NCBI RefSeq assembly: GCF_003058325.1
Contig: NZ_CP028843.1
Coordinates: 1,107,501-1,171,500, forward strand
Length of the DNA: 64,000 bases
DNA from: Methylobacterium currus
Lineage (GTDB): Bacteria; Pseudomonadota; Alphaproteobacteria; Rhizobiales; Beijerinckiaceae
Direction of reading: 5' to 3'
Every line of letters starts with the position of its first letter. Positions within the stretch are counted from its first letter, which is position 1. The notes under the pieces were generated by a model. The model saw only the letters and a program-made list of their open reading frames with translations, was not told where the DNA came from and made no database searches. Positions 15,685-24,092 of the stretch are shown in pieces. Made by a program: the position numbers and the translations under genes.

Positions 15685-16158
15685 TCAGCGAACCTCGAAC
15701 ATCCCTTCGACCTCGACGACCGCGTCGAGGGGCAATTCGGCGACGCCGATCGTCGAGCGGGCGTGGCGGCCGCGCTCGCCCAGCACCTGCACCATCAGGT
15801 CGGAGGCGCCGTTCATCACGCCCGCCACCGCCGAGAAGCCCGGCGCCGTGTTGATGAAGCCGCCGAGCCGCACGCAAGCCACCACCGCGTCGTCGAGGTT
15901 GCCGGCCGCCGCGCGCAGCTGCGCGAGGACGTTGAGGGCGCAGTGCCGCGCCGCGTCCGCCGCGGCCTCCGGCGAGACCGCACCGCCGACCTTGCCCTTG
16001 TGAGCCGGGTCGATCTGGCCGTTGGCGCCGAAGGGCAGCTGGCCCGAGATCACCACCAGGTTGCCGCTGCGCTGGAAGCCGACGTAGTTCGCCACCGGTG
16101 CCGCGGCCGGCGGCAGGGTGAGGCCGAGCTCCTTCAGGCGGTCGAGGGTCGCGCTCAT
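15685..16158 (-). CDS. RidA/YjgF family protein
   Basis: A 157-residue member of the YjgF/YER057c/UK114 family, whose best-known members hydrolyse reactive enamine/imine intermediates released by PLP enzymes. The fold motifs are clear: GFQRSGNLVVISGQLPFG, AARHCALNVLAQLRAA, VACVRLGGFIN and a C-terminal RSTIGVAELPLDAVVEVE. The usual Arg near the end of the pocket appears within the ARST segment. The protein is about 25 residues longer than the classic RidA and belongs to the longer bacterial subgroup. The ATG at 16158 has GGGAG at a good distance. A GDPD gene follows; beyond the opposite promoter region stands argD. Confidence 0.9.
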   Translation of the reverse strand: MSATLDRLKELGLTLPPAAAPVANYVGFQRSGNLVVISGQLPFGANGQIDPAHKGKVGGAVSPEAAADAARHCALNVLAQLRAAAGNLDDAVVACVRLGGFINTAPGFSAVAGVMNGASDLMVQVLGERGRHARSTIGVAELPLDAVVEVEGMFEVR

Positions 16159-16375
16159 CTGTCTGGTCTCCCACCAGGCCCGCCCGGGGTACCGATCCGC
16201 CGGGCATGAGGCCGGTCCGTCGTCCCGCGGCGCCCCCGCCGCGGTGCGGCCGAGACCGGCCGCCCGAGGGTCTGTGCCTCGAAGGCAGTCCGGCCGCAAC
16301 CCCGGGCAAGGGGACTCAAGGGCGATCGCGGGCGATCTCTCGCCGTCATCTCGGCGTCATCTTCACGGGACGGCG

Positions 16376-16403
16376 TTGACAGGGCGCTCACGTTCCATAG
16401 TAT
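16376..16403 (+). promoter_or_regulatory. Putative sigma-70-type promoter of argD
   Basis: TTGACA at 16376-16381 and TAGTAT at 16398-16403 with a 16-base spacer. The -35 is perfect and the -10 matches four of six consensus bases. Transcription would begin near 16410, just before a small hairpin in the argD leader. Confidence 0.6.
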
Positions 16404-16410
16404 CCGCGCG

Positions 16411-16440
16411 CGCCGCCCTTCGAGGCGGCGCTTTGTTTTC
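16411..16440 (+). terminator. Hairpin with T-rich tail in the argD leader
   Basis: CGCCGCC (16411-16417) pairs with GGCGGCG (16424-16430) around a six-base loop and is followed by CTTTGTTTTC. It lies between the putative promoter and the argD GTG, 40 bases before the start. It could be an attenuator or simply a 5' stabilising hairpin. Confidence 0.45.
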
Positions 16441-16479
16441 CGGTCGACCGACTCACTCGACCGCGACGGAGACGAGATC

Positions 16480-17673
16480 GTGACCTCCTCGCTGCTGCCG
16501 ACCTACGCCCGGGCCAAGGTGTCCTTCGAGCGCGGTGAGGGCGCTTGGCTCATCGCCCGAGACGGCTCGCGATACCTCGATTTCGGCGCCGGCATCGCGG
16601 TCAACTCGGTCGGCCACGGCCATCCGCACCTCGTCGCGGCGCTGACCGAGCAGGCCCAGAAGGTCTGGCACGTCTCGAACCTGTTCGAGGTGCCGGAGGC
16701 CGAGCGGCTGGCCCAGCGGCTGACCGAGGCGAGCTTCGCCGACGTGGTGTTCTTCGCCAATTCCGGTGCCGAGGCCAACGAGGCCTGCATCAAGATGGCG
16801 CGCAAGTACCACGCCGCCGGCGGCCACCCGGAGCGCTACCGGATCGTCACCTTCGAGGGCGCCTTCCACGGCCGCACGCTGGCCACCATCGCGGCCGGCG
16901 GGCAGCAGAAATACATCGAGGGCTTCGGCCCCAAGGTCGACGGGTTCGACCAGGTGCCGTTCGGCGACCTGGAAGCCCTGAAGGCGGCCATCACCCCCGA
17001 GACCGCCGCCCTGATGATCGAGCCGATCCAGGGCGAGGGCGGCCTGCGGGTGGTCTCGCACGAGTGGCTGCGCACCCTGCGCTCCTTGTGCGACGAGCAC
17101 GGCCTCCTGCTGATCATGGACGAGGTCCAGACCGGAATCGGCCGCACCGGCAAGCTCTTCGCCCACGAATGGTCGGGGGTGACGCCCGACATCCTGTCCT
17201 CCGCCAAGGGCATCGGCGGCGGCTTCCCGATGGGGGCGTGCCTCGCGACCCGCGAGGCCGCCCGCGGCATGGTGGTGGGCAGCCACGGCACCACCTTCGG
17301 CGGCAACCCGCTCGCCATGGCGGTGGGCAACGCCGTGCTCGACATCGTCCTGGCCCCGGGCTTCCTGGAGCACGTGCGCCAGACCGGCCTGCTCCTGAAG
17401 CAGCGCCTCGCCGCCCTCAAGGACCGCCACCCCGACATCGTCGACGAGTTGCGCGGCGAGGGCCTGATGATGGGCCTGCGCCTCGTCGTGCCGAACACCG
17501 ATTTCGCCGCCGCCGCCCGGGACGAGCACCTGCTGGTCATCCCGGCCGGCGACAACGTCGTGCGTCTCCTGCCGCCGCTGATCATCGGCGAAGCCGAGGT
17601 GAGCGCGGCCCTGGACAAGCTGGAGGCGGCCTGCGCCGCCATGGAGACGAGGGGCCGGAGGGCCGCCGAGTGA
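16480..17673 (+). CDS. argD: Acetylornithine/succinyldiaminopimelate aminotransferase
   Basis: PLP-dependent class III aminotransferase for N-acetylornithine in arginine synthesis, often also used in lysine synthesis. The 397-residue protein shows [65 protein letters not shown] and the PLP-lysine segment [11 protein letters not shown]. The start is GTG at 16480 after GACGGAGACGA, giving the usual short N-terminus. argF follows with TGATGA overlap, so the two are cotranscribed and probably translationally coupled. A promoter-like sequence and a small leader hairpin precede the gene. Confidence 0.97.
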   Translation: MTSSLLPTYARAKVSFERGEGAWLIARDGSRYLDFGAGIAVNSVGHGHPHLVAALTEQAQKVWHVSNLFEVPEAERLAQRLTEASFADVVFFANSGAEANEACIKMARKYHAAGGHPERYRIVTFEGAFHGRTLATIAAGGQQKYIEGFGPKVDGFDQVPFGDLEALKAAITPETAALMIEPIQGEGGLRVVSHEWLRTLRSLCDEHGLLLIMDEVQTGIGRTGKLFAHEWSGVTPDILSSAKGIGGGFPMGACLATREAARGMVVGSHGTTFGGNPLAMAVGNAVLDIVLAPGFLEHVRQTGLLLKQRLAALKDRHPDIVDELRGEGLMMGLRLVVPNTDFAAAARDEHLLVIPAGDNVVRLLPPLIIGEAEVSAALDKLEAACAAMETRGRRAAE

Positions 17674-18620
17674 TGAATGCGCCCGTGAAGATCGCGCCGG
17701 CCCCCCGGCACTTCCTCGACCTGACCGATTTCTCCAGCACCGAGCTGCGCACGGTCCTCGACGCCTGCGCCGACCTGAAGCGGCGCCGCCGCAAGGGCGA
17801 GCCGCCGGCCGAGCGGCCGCTCGCCGGCAAGTTCTTAGGGATGGTGTTCGACAAGCCCTCGACCCGCACCCGCGTCTCGTTCGACGTGGCGATGCGGGAG
17901 CTGGGCGGCGAGACCCTGATGCTCACCGGCCGGGAGATGCAGCTCGGCCGCGGCGAGACCGTCGCCGACACCGCCCGGGTCCTGTCGCGCTACATCGATG
18001 CGATCATGATCCGCATCCTCGATCACGGCATGATGCTAGAGCTGGCCGAGTACGCCACGATCCCGGTCATCAACGGCCTGACGAAGGATTCGCATCCGTG
18101 CCAGATCATGGCCGACGTGCTGACCTTCGAGGAGCATCGCGGCCCGATCAAGGGCCGCACCGTCGCCTGGTCGGGGGATGCCAACAACGTGCTGGCCTCC
18201 TGGGCCCATGCCGCGGCGCGGTTCGACTTCCGCCTGAACGTCGCCTGCCCGCCGGAGCTGCCGGTGCCGGAGAGCCTGATCGCCCGCGCCAAGGCGGAGG
18301 GCGCGGAGCTCAACATCACCGCCGATCCGTTCGAGGCGGTGGCGGGGGCCGACGCGGTCGTGACCGATTGCTGGGTCTCGATGGGCGACGAGGACGAGGC
18401 GCACCGCCACAACCTGCTGATGCCCTACCAGGTCAACGGCCGGCTGATGGCGGCGGCCGCCAAGGACGCCGTGTTCATGCATTGCCTGCCGGCCCATCGT
18501 GGCGAGGAGGTCACCGCCGAGGTGATCGACGGGCCGCAATCGGTGGTGTTCGACGAGGCCGAGAACCGGCTCCACGCCCAGAAGGGCATCCTGGCCTGGT
18601 GCCTCGGCGCCGTCTCCTGA
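17673..18620 (+). CDS. argF: Ornithine carbamoyltransferase
   Basis: Joins carbamoyl phosphate and ornithine to citrulline in arginine synthesis. The 315-residue protein carries the carbamoyl-phosphate loop PSTRTRVSF, the HPCQ motif in SHPCQIMAD, the ornithine-side VSMGDEDE loop and the catalytic [10 protein letters not shown]. The ATG at 17673 overlaps the argD stop by one base (TGATGA). Its length and order after argD are typical of Rhizobiales. A hairpin at 18665-18700 lies 45 bases after the stop and may end the transcript before hslO. Confidence 0.97.
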   Translation: MNAPVKIAPAPRHFLDLTDFSSTELRTVLDACADLKRRRRKGEPPAERPLAGKFLGMVFDKPSTRTRVSFDVAMRELGGETLMLTGREMQLGRGETVADTARVLSRYIDAIMIRILDHGMMLELAEYATIPVINGLTKDSHPCQIMADVLTFEEHRGPIKGRTVAWSGDANNVLASWAHAAARFDFRLNVACPPELPVPESLIARAKAEGAELNITADPFEAVAGADAVVTDCWVSMGDEDEAHRHNLLMPYQVNGRLMAAAAKDAVFMHCLPAHRGEEVTAEVIDGPQSVVFDEAENRLHAQKGILAWCLGAVS

Positions 18621-18664
18621 CGCGCCTTTCGGGCGATAACCCCCTCGACCCGATCGCCCTTCCT

Positions 18665-18700
18665 GTCCGGTCAGCAGCCCTTCGACATCGCTGACCGGAC
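18665..18700. terminator. Inverted repeat between argF and hslO
   Basis: GTCCGGTCAGC (18665-18675) and GCTGACCGGAC (18690-18700) form an 11-bp stem with a 14-base loop. No T run follows, so it could also be an operator for hslO rather than a terminator. Confidence 0.5.
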
Positions 18701-18880
18701 CACCATATACCGGGATACGCCGGTCTCTCGCCGCGGCGTCTCCCGCCCTCCCGCTCTGTCTGCCCGCTTCTTTTGACGGCATGCGCTGCGGCTCGTGCGG
18801 AAGGCGCCCCGCCGGGAGACCTTCTTCTTCCTGCACGAGTGCCGGCTTCCCGCATCGGGGCGGCCGGCGGCGGTGAGAGC

Positions 18881-19909
18881 ATGTCCGAAACGACCACTTC
18901 CCAGAACCCCGAGGGCCGCGACGACGCGATCCTGCCCTTCGCGGTCGAGCCCCTCGACGTGCGCGGCCGCGTCGTGCGCCTCGGCCCCTCCGTCGACACC
19001 ATCCTGCGCCGGCACGGCTATCCCGACACCGTCGCGCGGCTGCTCGGCGAGGCCGCGGCCCTGACCGTGCTGCTCGGCTCCTCGCTCAAGTTCGAGGGCC
19101 GGTTCCAGCTCCAGACCAAGTCCGACGGCCCGGTCGAGATGGTGGTGGTGGATTTCGAGGCGCCCGACCGGGTGCGTGCCACCGCCCGCTTCGATGCCGG
19201 GCGCGTCGCCGAGGCGGGCCCGCGCGCCGACACCGCCCAGCTCCTCGGCCACGGCCACCTCGCCATGACCATCGACCAGGGCTCGGCCCAGAGCCGCTAC
19301 CAGGGCGTGGTGGCGCTCGAGGGCCAGGGCTTCGAGGAGGCGGCGCACCAGTATTTCCGCCAGTCGGAGCAGATCCCGACCCGGGTGCGCCTCGCCGTCG
19401 CCGAGCAGGTCGAGGGCGGGGGAGAGGCGTCCGGGAGTTCCTGGCGCTCCGGCGGCCTGCTGGTGCAGTTCCTGCCGCACTCGCCCGATCGCGCCCGCCT
19501 CGCCGACCTGCCGCCCGGCGACCTGCCGCCCGGCGACCTGCCGGAGGGGCACGCGCTGCTCGACGACAGCCGGCCGCAGGAGGACGATGCCTGGGTCGAG
19601 GCCAAGTCGCTGATCGCGACGATCGAGGACCACGAACTCGTCGATCCGACCGTGTCGAGCGAGCGCCTGCTCTACCGCCTCTTCCACGAGCGCGGCGTGC
19701 GGGTGTTCGAGGCGCAGGGGGTGCACGAGGCCTGCCGCTGCTCGCGCGAGCGGGTGATGGGGATGGTCCGCAATTTCTCCGCCGAGGAGCGCCGCGAGAT
19801 CGTCGGCGAGAACGGCCGCATCGGCATTACCTGCGAGTTCTGCTCGCGCCACTACGACCTCGACCCGGCCGAGGTGGAGGCCGAGATCGCCGGCAGCCAG
19901 GACCGCTGA
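18881..19909 (+). CDS. hslO: Redox-regulated molecular chaperone Hsp33
   Basis: Hsp33 is a cytosolic holdase chaperone switched on by oxidation of a zinc-bound cysteine cluster. The 342-residue protein has the N-terminal substrate-binding domain (DTILRRHGYPDTVARLLGEA, GRFQLQTKSDGPV) and the C-terminal zinc site as CRCS and CEFC, with the four cysteines intact. The ATG at 18881 after GGTGAGAG gives the conserved MSE start; an upstream frame to 18773 lacks support. Residues 209-223 are DLPPG repeated (DLPPGDLPPGDLPEG), from a 15-base tandem duplication at 19505-19549 that lengthens a linker. It follows argF, the usual argD-argF-hslO order in this group. Confidence 0.95.
   Translation: MSETTTSQNPEGRDDAILPFAVEPLDVRGRVVRLGPSVDTILRRHGYPDTVARLLGEAAALTVLLGSSLKFEGRFQLQTKSDGPVEMVVVDFEAPDRVRATARFDAGRVAEAGPRADTAQLLGHGHLAMTIDQGSAQSRYQGVVALEGQGFEEAAHQYFRQSEQIPTRVRLAVAEQVEGGGEASGSSWRSGGLLVQFLPHSPDRARLADLPPGDLPPGDLPEGHALLDDSRPQEDDAWVEAKSLIATIEDHELVDPTVSSERLLYRLFHERGVRVFEAQGVHEACRCSRERVMGMVRNFSAEERREIVGENGRIGITCEFCSRHYDLDPAEVEAEIAGSQDR
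19505..19549 (+). repeat. 15-base tandem repeat within hslO
   Basis: GACCTGCCGCCCGGC at 19505-19519 and 19520-19534, with a third diverged unit 19535-19549, encodes DLPPG twice and DLPEG once. The repeats are in frame in a linker of Hsp33. Confidence 0.95.
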
Positions 19910-20027
19910 GAGTCAGGCCCGGATCCGGGCCTGACGCAGGGAAAGCGGGTCTGCGAGGGAACCTTTCGCACCGCAACCGACTCATCATGCGCCCGAGCGT
20001 GTCGGGCGCACGAAGTCGGAGCCGTCG

Positions 20028-20567
20028 ATGTCCCGCCCCCTCCTCGCCGCCGCGTTCCTCCTCGTCGCCGGCACCAGCGCCGGCCTGGCGCAGGATGCCG
20101 GCGGCCCCAAGAATGGTCTGACCCCGGTGCCCGGCGCGCCCGCCACCCTCGCCAACGACCTGCGGCCGACCTTCGTCGCCCAGGAGCCGAGCGACCTCGT
20201 CGCCTCGAAGCTGATCGGCCAGAGCATCCAGAACGGCGCCAACGAGACGATCGGCTCGGTCGCCGACATCGTGCTCGGGCCGGATCTGGCGGTGAAGTCG
20301 TACGTCGTCGGCGTCGGCGGCTTCCTCGGCCTCGGCACCAAGTACGTCTCGGTCGCGAAGGAGGCGCTGCAGGTCACCCGCGTCGACGACAAGACCCTGA
20401 AGGCGGTGATCAACACCGACAAGGACCAGCTCCGCGCCGCGCCGGAATACGTCTATCTCGGCCAGCAGGCGGACAAGGCCAAGGCTGACGCGCAAAAGAC
20501 CGACGCCCCGAAGACGGACGTCCCGGCCGCCACCGGCACCACCACGACCCAGCCGGCGCAGCAGTAA
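20028..20567 (+). CDS. Exported PRC-barrel domain protein
   Basis: A 179-residue exported protein: signal peptide MSRPLLAAAFLLVAGTSAG with cleavage near GLAQ, then a PRC-barrel-like domain (about 55-145; LIGQSIQNGANETIGSVADIVLG, KSYVVGVGGFLGLGTKYVSV). The C-terminal 35 residues are low complexity, rich in Lys, Asp, Ala, Thr and Gln (KTDAPKTDVPAA, then TTTT). PRC-barrel proteins with signal peptides are frequent in Methylobacterium and Rhizobium; their role in the periplasm is not established. It follows hslO by 118 bases and may have its own promoter. Confidence 0.85.
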   Translation: MSRPLLAAAFLLVAGTSAGLAQDAGGPKNGLTPVPGAPATLANDLRPTFVAQEPSDLVASKLIGQSIQNGANETIGSVADIVLGPDLAVKSYVVGVGGFLGLGTKYVSVAKEALQVTRVDDKTLKAVINTDKDQLRAAPEYVYLGQQADKAKADAQKTDAPKTDVPAATGTTTTQPAQQ

Positions 20568-20653
20568 GCCGGAAGGCTCGAAGCCGAGAACCTGGCGGGT
20601 CGGCGGCGTGCGTGGCACGGTGCCGTCCGGTTCACCACCGGACAAACCCCGCC

Positions 20654-21265
20654 ATGCCCCTCGACCTCTATCTCGGCTTCGTCGCCGCGACGCTCGTCCT
20701 GATCCTGATCCCGGGTCCGAACGTCGCCCTCATCGTCGCCAACAGCGTGGCCCATGGCAGCCACTACGGCCTCGTCACCGTGGCGGGCACCAGCGTGGCC
20801 CTGACCGCCCAGCTCGCCCTCACGGTCGCCGGCCTCTCGGCAATGCTGGCCGTGATGGCGACCTGGTTCGAGGTGCTGCGCTGGCTCGGCGTCGCCTACC
20901 TGGCCTGGCTCGCATTCCGCGCCTGGCGCGCCCCCGCGACCGACCTCGCCCGGACCGCGCCGGACGCCAGGGCCGCCCGGGCCATCGCCTTGCGGGGCTT
21001 CCTCGTGGCGCTCACCAACCCGAAGACCCTCCTGTTCTTCGGGGCCTTCCTGCCGCAGTTCGTCAGCCGCGACGCGGCGCCCTTCGGGCAGCTGATCCTG
21101 CTCGCCGCGACCTTCCTGGTGCTGGCGATCGCCGGCGACGCGGTCTGGGCGGTGCTGGCGGGACGGGCGCGGGTCGTGCTGGCGAAAGGGCGATGGCGCA
21201 ACCGGCTGACCGGCGGGCTGCTGCTCGGGGCGGGGGTGGGGCTGGCGCTGGCCAGGAAGCCGTGA
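20654..21265 (+). CDS. LysE/RhtB-family amino-acid exporter
   Basis: A 203-residue inner-membrane protein of the LysE/RhtB superfamily, with about six hydrophobic segments. The family N-terminal pattern is clear: FVAATLVLILIPGPNVALIVANS, then GTSVALTAQLAL, RWLGVAYLAWLAFRAWR and GFLVALTNPKTLLFFGAFLPQF. Members export amino acids such as lysine, threonine or homoserine; the substrate here is not predictable. The ATG at 20654 places the first membrane segment six residues from the start. It ends next to a large palindromic element and is convergent with argE. Confidence 0.9.
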   Translation: MPLDLYLGFVAATLVLILIPGPNVALIVANSVAHGSHYGLVTVAGTSVALTAQLALTVAGLSAMLAVMATWFEVLRWLGVAYLAWLAFRAWRAPATDLARTAPDARAARAIALRGFLVALTNPKTLLFFGAFLPQFVSRDAAPFGQLILLAATFLVLAIAGDAVWAVLAGRARVVLAKGRWRNRLTGGLLLGAGVGLALARKP

Positions 21266-21301
21266 GGCTGGTTTGACAAATTCTCTGACTAGAAAGTAAA
21301 G

Positions 21302-21503
21302 CGCGTTCCCCTCTCCAGGCGATCCCAGGCTTGCCTGGGATCGCTGCAAGGTGTGGGAGAGGGGTTTGGGGGTGAGGGTGGCGTGCCGAGCGCTGAGCGT
21401 CGAGCCGCTCAGCTCGACAATCGAGCTCTATTCCGAGCCGTCTCCACCCTGCGCGATCTTCGATCGCCCCTACCCCCTCTCCCATACGGGGGAGGGGATC
21501 CCG
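21302..21503. repeat. Large palindromic intergenic element, copy 1
   Basis: A nested set of inverted repeats fills the space between the LysE-type gene and argE: CCCCTCTCC/GGAGAGGGG outside, GCGATCCCAGG/CCTGGGATCGC inside it (near 21320-21347), GAGGGTGG/CCACCCT, and a centre GTCGAGCCGCTCAGCTCGAC at 21399-21418. Its reverse complement matches the element at 33469-33634 in order of blocks. The length is about 200 bases. Confidence 0.75.
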
Positions 21504-21551
21504 CGATCAATCCTTGCAACATGTCTTCTTTCGAAGACTGGACGCACCCCA

Positions 21552-22736
21552 TCACACCGGGCTCCACCCCGCCGCGCAATCCCGGACCAGCTGGCGCAGA
21601 AACACCTCTCCCGCCTCCAGAGCCGCCAGCGTGATGTACTCGTCCGGCTGGTGCGCCTGATCGATCGAGCCCGGGCCGCAGACCACGGTCGGCAGGCCGG
21701 CGAGCTGGAAGCGGCCGGCCTCGGTGGCATAGGGAACCGTGATGGTATGGTTGCGGCCGGCGAGCCGCAGGGCCAGGCGCTCGGCCGGTGAGCCGGGCTC
21801 CGGCGCCAGACCCGGCACCGCCGCGTCCTCCTCGGTCACGATATGGCCGTAGGCGCCGAAGCGGTTGAGCCGCTCGCGGGTCACCCGCTCGACGTCCTTC
21901 GCGAACAGGTCCGGGATCTCGTCGCGGGGAAGGTCCGGCAAGCCGCGGAACTCCCACTGGAACTCGCAGGACTTCGGCAGGATGTTGCGGGCGGTGCCGC
22001 CGCCGATCACCCCGACATGGACCGTGGTGTAGCCCGGATCGAACCGGCCGCTGGCATCGCCCCGCGCCGCCATCTGGTCGGCGATGCGGTTGAGTCCCGC
22101 CACCAGCTCGGCCGCCGCCATCACGGCGTTGGCGCCGAGCGCCGGCTTGGAGGAATGCGCCTCGTGGCCGTGGACGGTGGTGCGGTAGGTGTAGATGCTC
22201 TTGTGGGCATCGGCCACGTCGAGGTCGGTCGGCTCGCCGACGATCACCGCGCCCGGCCGCGGCAGGTCCTGCCCGAAGCGGGCGATCACGTCGGCGACGC
22301 CCAGGCAGGTCAGTTCCTCGTCGTAGGAGAGCAGGATGTGGATCGGCGTCTTGAGGTCGGCCGCCAGCATCTCCGGCACCAGGGCGAGGCAGAGCGCGTC
22401 AAAACCCTTCATGTCGACGGCGCCGCGGCCATAGGCCCGCCCGTCGGCGATGCGCAGCGTGTAGGGATCGCTGGTCCAGGCCTGGCCGGCCACCGGCACC
22501 ACGTCGGTATGGCCCGACAGCACCACGCCGCCGTCCTGCATCGGCCCGATCGTGGCGAAGAGCGCCGCCTTGTCGCCGGTCTCGTTGGGGACCAGCACGT
22601 AAGGCACGCCCCAGGCGTCGAGGTACCCGGCCACCCACTCGATCAGCGGCAGGTTCGACTTCTGGCTCTCGGTGTCGAAGGAGACCAGCCGGGCGAGGAG
22701 TTCGAGCGGGGTCAGGCGGGGGCCGGTCTTGATCAT
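21552..22736 (-). CDS. argE: Acetylornithine deacetylase
   Basis: M20-family metallopeptidase that removes acetate from N-acetylornithine, giving ornithine for argF. The 394-residue protein has the dizinc motifs SGHTDVVPV and GRGAVDMKGFDALCLAL, the catalytic SYDEELTCLG and GEPTDLDVADAHKS, the dimerisation domain with GHEAHSSKPALGANA, and the C-terminal zinc His in DQAHQPDEYI. The ATG at 22736 begins just before the conserved LTPLELLARLVSFDTE; a GTG at 22754 would add six residues. It is on the opposite strand from the argDF group and convergent with the LysE-type gene. Confidence 0.93.
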   Translation of the reverse strand: MIKTGPRLTPLELLARLVSFDTESQKSNLPLIEWVAGYLDAWGVPYVLVPNETGDKAALFATIGPMQDGGVVLSGHTDVVPVAGQAWTSDPYTLRIADGRAYGRGAVDMKGFDALCLALVPEMLAADLKTPIHILLSYDEELTCLGVADVIARFGQDLPRPGAVIVGEPTDLDVADAHKSIYTYRTTVHGHEAHSSKPALGANAVMAAAELVAGLNRIADQMAARGDASGRFDPGYTTVHVGVIGGGTARNILPKSCEFQWEFRGLPDLPRDEIPDLFAKDVERVTRERLNRFGAYGHIVTEEDAAVPGLAPEPGSPAERLALRLAGRNHTITVPYATEAGRFQLAGLPTVVCGPGSIDQAHQPDEYITLAALEAGEVFLRQLVRDCAAGWSPV

Positions 22737-22912
22737 CGGGGCGGGCGGTCTCACGGAAGAGGGACACCCCAGGTCTTAGCCCAAGCCCGCCGCCCCCGAC
22801 AGCCGCGCCGGCGCAGGCGCCCCCAGACGCCTGAGCACGGGTAGGGCCGGTCGCCCTCGCGAAGTGCGCCTCACGAAACTCCTGCGACGATCGGGAGCTT
22901 CGTGAGAGACAC

Positions 22913-23305
22913 TCAGTGCATCACCCGGCGCACATGCGGCGAGTCGAGCGAGAAGGCGGGGATCGCCGCCTCGAAGCTGCGGCCGTCCGGGGTTGCCATG
23001 GTGTAGGTGCCCTCCATCGTGCCGTCCGGCGTCGTGAGGGGACAGCCGCTGGTGTAGCTGAACGACTCGCCGGGGCCGAGCACCGGCTGCTTGCCGACCA
23101 CGCCGGCGCCGCGCACCTCCTGCATCTCGCCGCGACCGTCGATGATGCGCCAATGGCGGGAGCGCAGCTGCACCTGCTCGCTGCCGTTATTCGTGATCTC
23201 CACCGTATAGGCGAAGAAGTAGCGTCCGCTGTCGGGCGAGGATTCCTCCTCGACGAAGCGCGGCTGCACGGACACGCTGATGCCGCGGGTCTCGGCCTTG
23301 TACAT
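22913..23305 (-). CDS. apaG: ApaG-domain protein (Co2+/Mg2+ efflux protein ApaG)
   Basis: A 130-residue protein consisting of one ApaG domain, a fibronectin-like beta sandwich: VSVQPRFVEEESSP, YFFAYTVEITNNGSEQVQL, SRHWRIIDGRG, VRGAGVVGKQPVLGPGESF and MEGTYTMATPDG. The glycine-rich GVVGKQP loop is the family signature. Mutants in enteric bacteria link it to divalent-cation sensitivity, but the biochemical role is unclear. The ATG at 23305 has GGAGG seven bases upstream. In Rhizobiales apaG often follows hslO; here it is 3 kb away on the other strand. Confidence 0.94.
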   Translation of the reverse strand: MYKAETRGISVSVQPRFVEEESSPDSGRYFFAYTVEITNNGSEQVQLRSRHWRIIDGRGEMQEVRGAGVVGKQPVLGPGESFSYTSGCPLTTPDGTMEGTYTMATPDGRSFEAAIPAFSLDSPHVRRVMH

Positions 23306-23437
23306 CAGGGAACCTCCGCTGGCGGCCCGCGGGCAAGCGCGACGGCCGATGGGGGTCGTGGTACGTCCGGCCTTCCGGATCGTCAATCACCGGCGATCAC
23401 GGTCGGTAATCCTGCACGAGGCGCGCCCATTCCCGCC

Positions 23438-23947
23438 ATGAGCTTTCTTCGCCCATCCACAGCGCTCGCGGGGCTCGCCGCCGCCGCGGCGCTGGCGCTC
23501 CCTGCCGACGGGGCCGCCCTCGTCCTGCTCGCCCTCTGGTGCGGCCTGGGACGGCTCGCGGCGCGGCGAGAGGGAGCAGGGGAGAGAGCGATGGAGGGAT
23601 CCTGGATCCGCGCCGCCCTTGCCCTCGCCCTCGCCTGGCGGGCACCCGGCGGACCGGCGGCGGCGCTCGTCGCGGCGCTCCTCCTCGAGATCGCGGTCGC
23701 GCGGCTGACCGCGCTCGCCGCCGCCCGGACCGGGACGGCGCTCCCCGGCCCCGAGCTGGACTCGCTGATCCTCGCCGGCGGGCGCGGGGCCGATCTCGCC
23801 GCGGCCCTGGCCTTCGCCGCCCTGATCCTGTGGCCGGACCGGCTGCCGCTGATCGCGAGCGCGCTGGCCGGCCTCACCGCCATGGGGGCGATCGCGCGGG
23901 CGAGCCTCGCCGTCGCGGTCGTCAGAGGGCTCCGCGACGGGGCGTGA
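23438..23947 (+). CDS. Small alanine-rich membrane protein, possibly a degenerate CDP-alcohol phosphatidyltransferase relative
   Basis: I do not firmly recognise this 169-residue protein. It is very rich in Ala and Leu and has about four to five hydrophobic segments (7-40, 58-90, 105-150). A segment ELDSLILAGGRGADLAAAL resembles the ELDSL stretch of CDP-alcohol phosphatidyltransferases, but the catalytic D-x2-D-G-x2-A-R-x8-G-x3-D-x3-D pattern is absent, so enzymatic activity of that kind is unlikely. It diverges from apaG across 132 bases and precedes the dCTP deaminase gene on the same strand, separated by two hairpins. Confidence 0.55.
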   Translation: MSFLRPSTALAGLAAAAALALPADGAALVLLALWCGLGRLAARREGAGERAMEGSWIRAALALALAWRAPGGPAAALVAALLLEIAVARLTALAAARTGTALPGPELDSLILAGGRGADLAAALAFAALILWPDRLPLIASALAGLTAMGAIARASLAVAVVRGLRDGA

Positions 23948-24004
23948 TCCTCTTCACCTCATCGAAACCCTGGCCTAGGACACTCCGCAGGTTTCGCAGA
24001 CGGG

Positions 24005-24071
24005 GTCGCCGTTTCACGACGAGAACGGCGACACGACAAGAATCCGAGCGGGCGACGCGTCGCCCGCTCGG
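24005..24071. terminator. Two stem-loops before the dCTP deaminase gene
   Basis: GTCGCCGTT/AACGGCGAC (24005-24013 and 24024-24032, ten-base loop) is followed by a perfect 28-base palindrome at 24044-24071 with 14-base arms CCGAGCGGGCGACG. The second ends 21 bases before the ATG at 24093, close to its ribosome-binding region. They may end the upstream transcript or control the downstream gene. Confidence 0.55.
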
Positions 24072-24092
24072 GCCATCGAGAATGGACAGGCC

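Larger units (their letters stand above)
16159..16479. other. Divergent ridA/argD intergenic region
   Basis: 321 bases without a gene between the ridA and argD starts. The argD-proximal part holds a promoter-like pair at 16376-16403 and a hairpin with a T-rich tail at 16411-16440. Closer to ridA are a short direct repeat of GTCATCTCGGCGTCATCTT type near 16345-16371 and GC-rich inverted repeats, with no recognisable RNA gene. Confidence 0.6.

Noticed and set aside
21480..21503. Terminator for argE in the palindromic element
   Set aside because: The hairpin GGGAGGGG-type arms belong to the larger repeated element and no T run follows, so I list it as repeat only.
23438..23947. Calling the small membrane protein a CDP-alcohol phosphatidyltransferase
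   Set aside because: Only an ELDSL-like segment is shared; the catalytic Asp pattern is missing.
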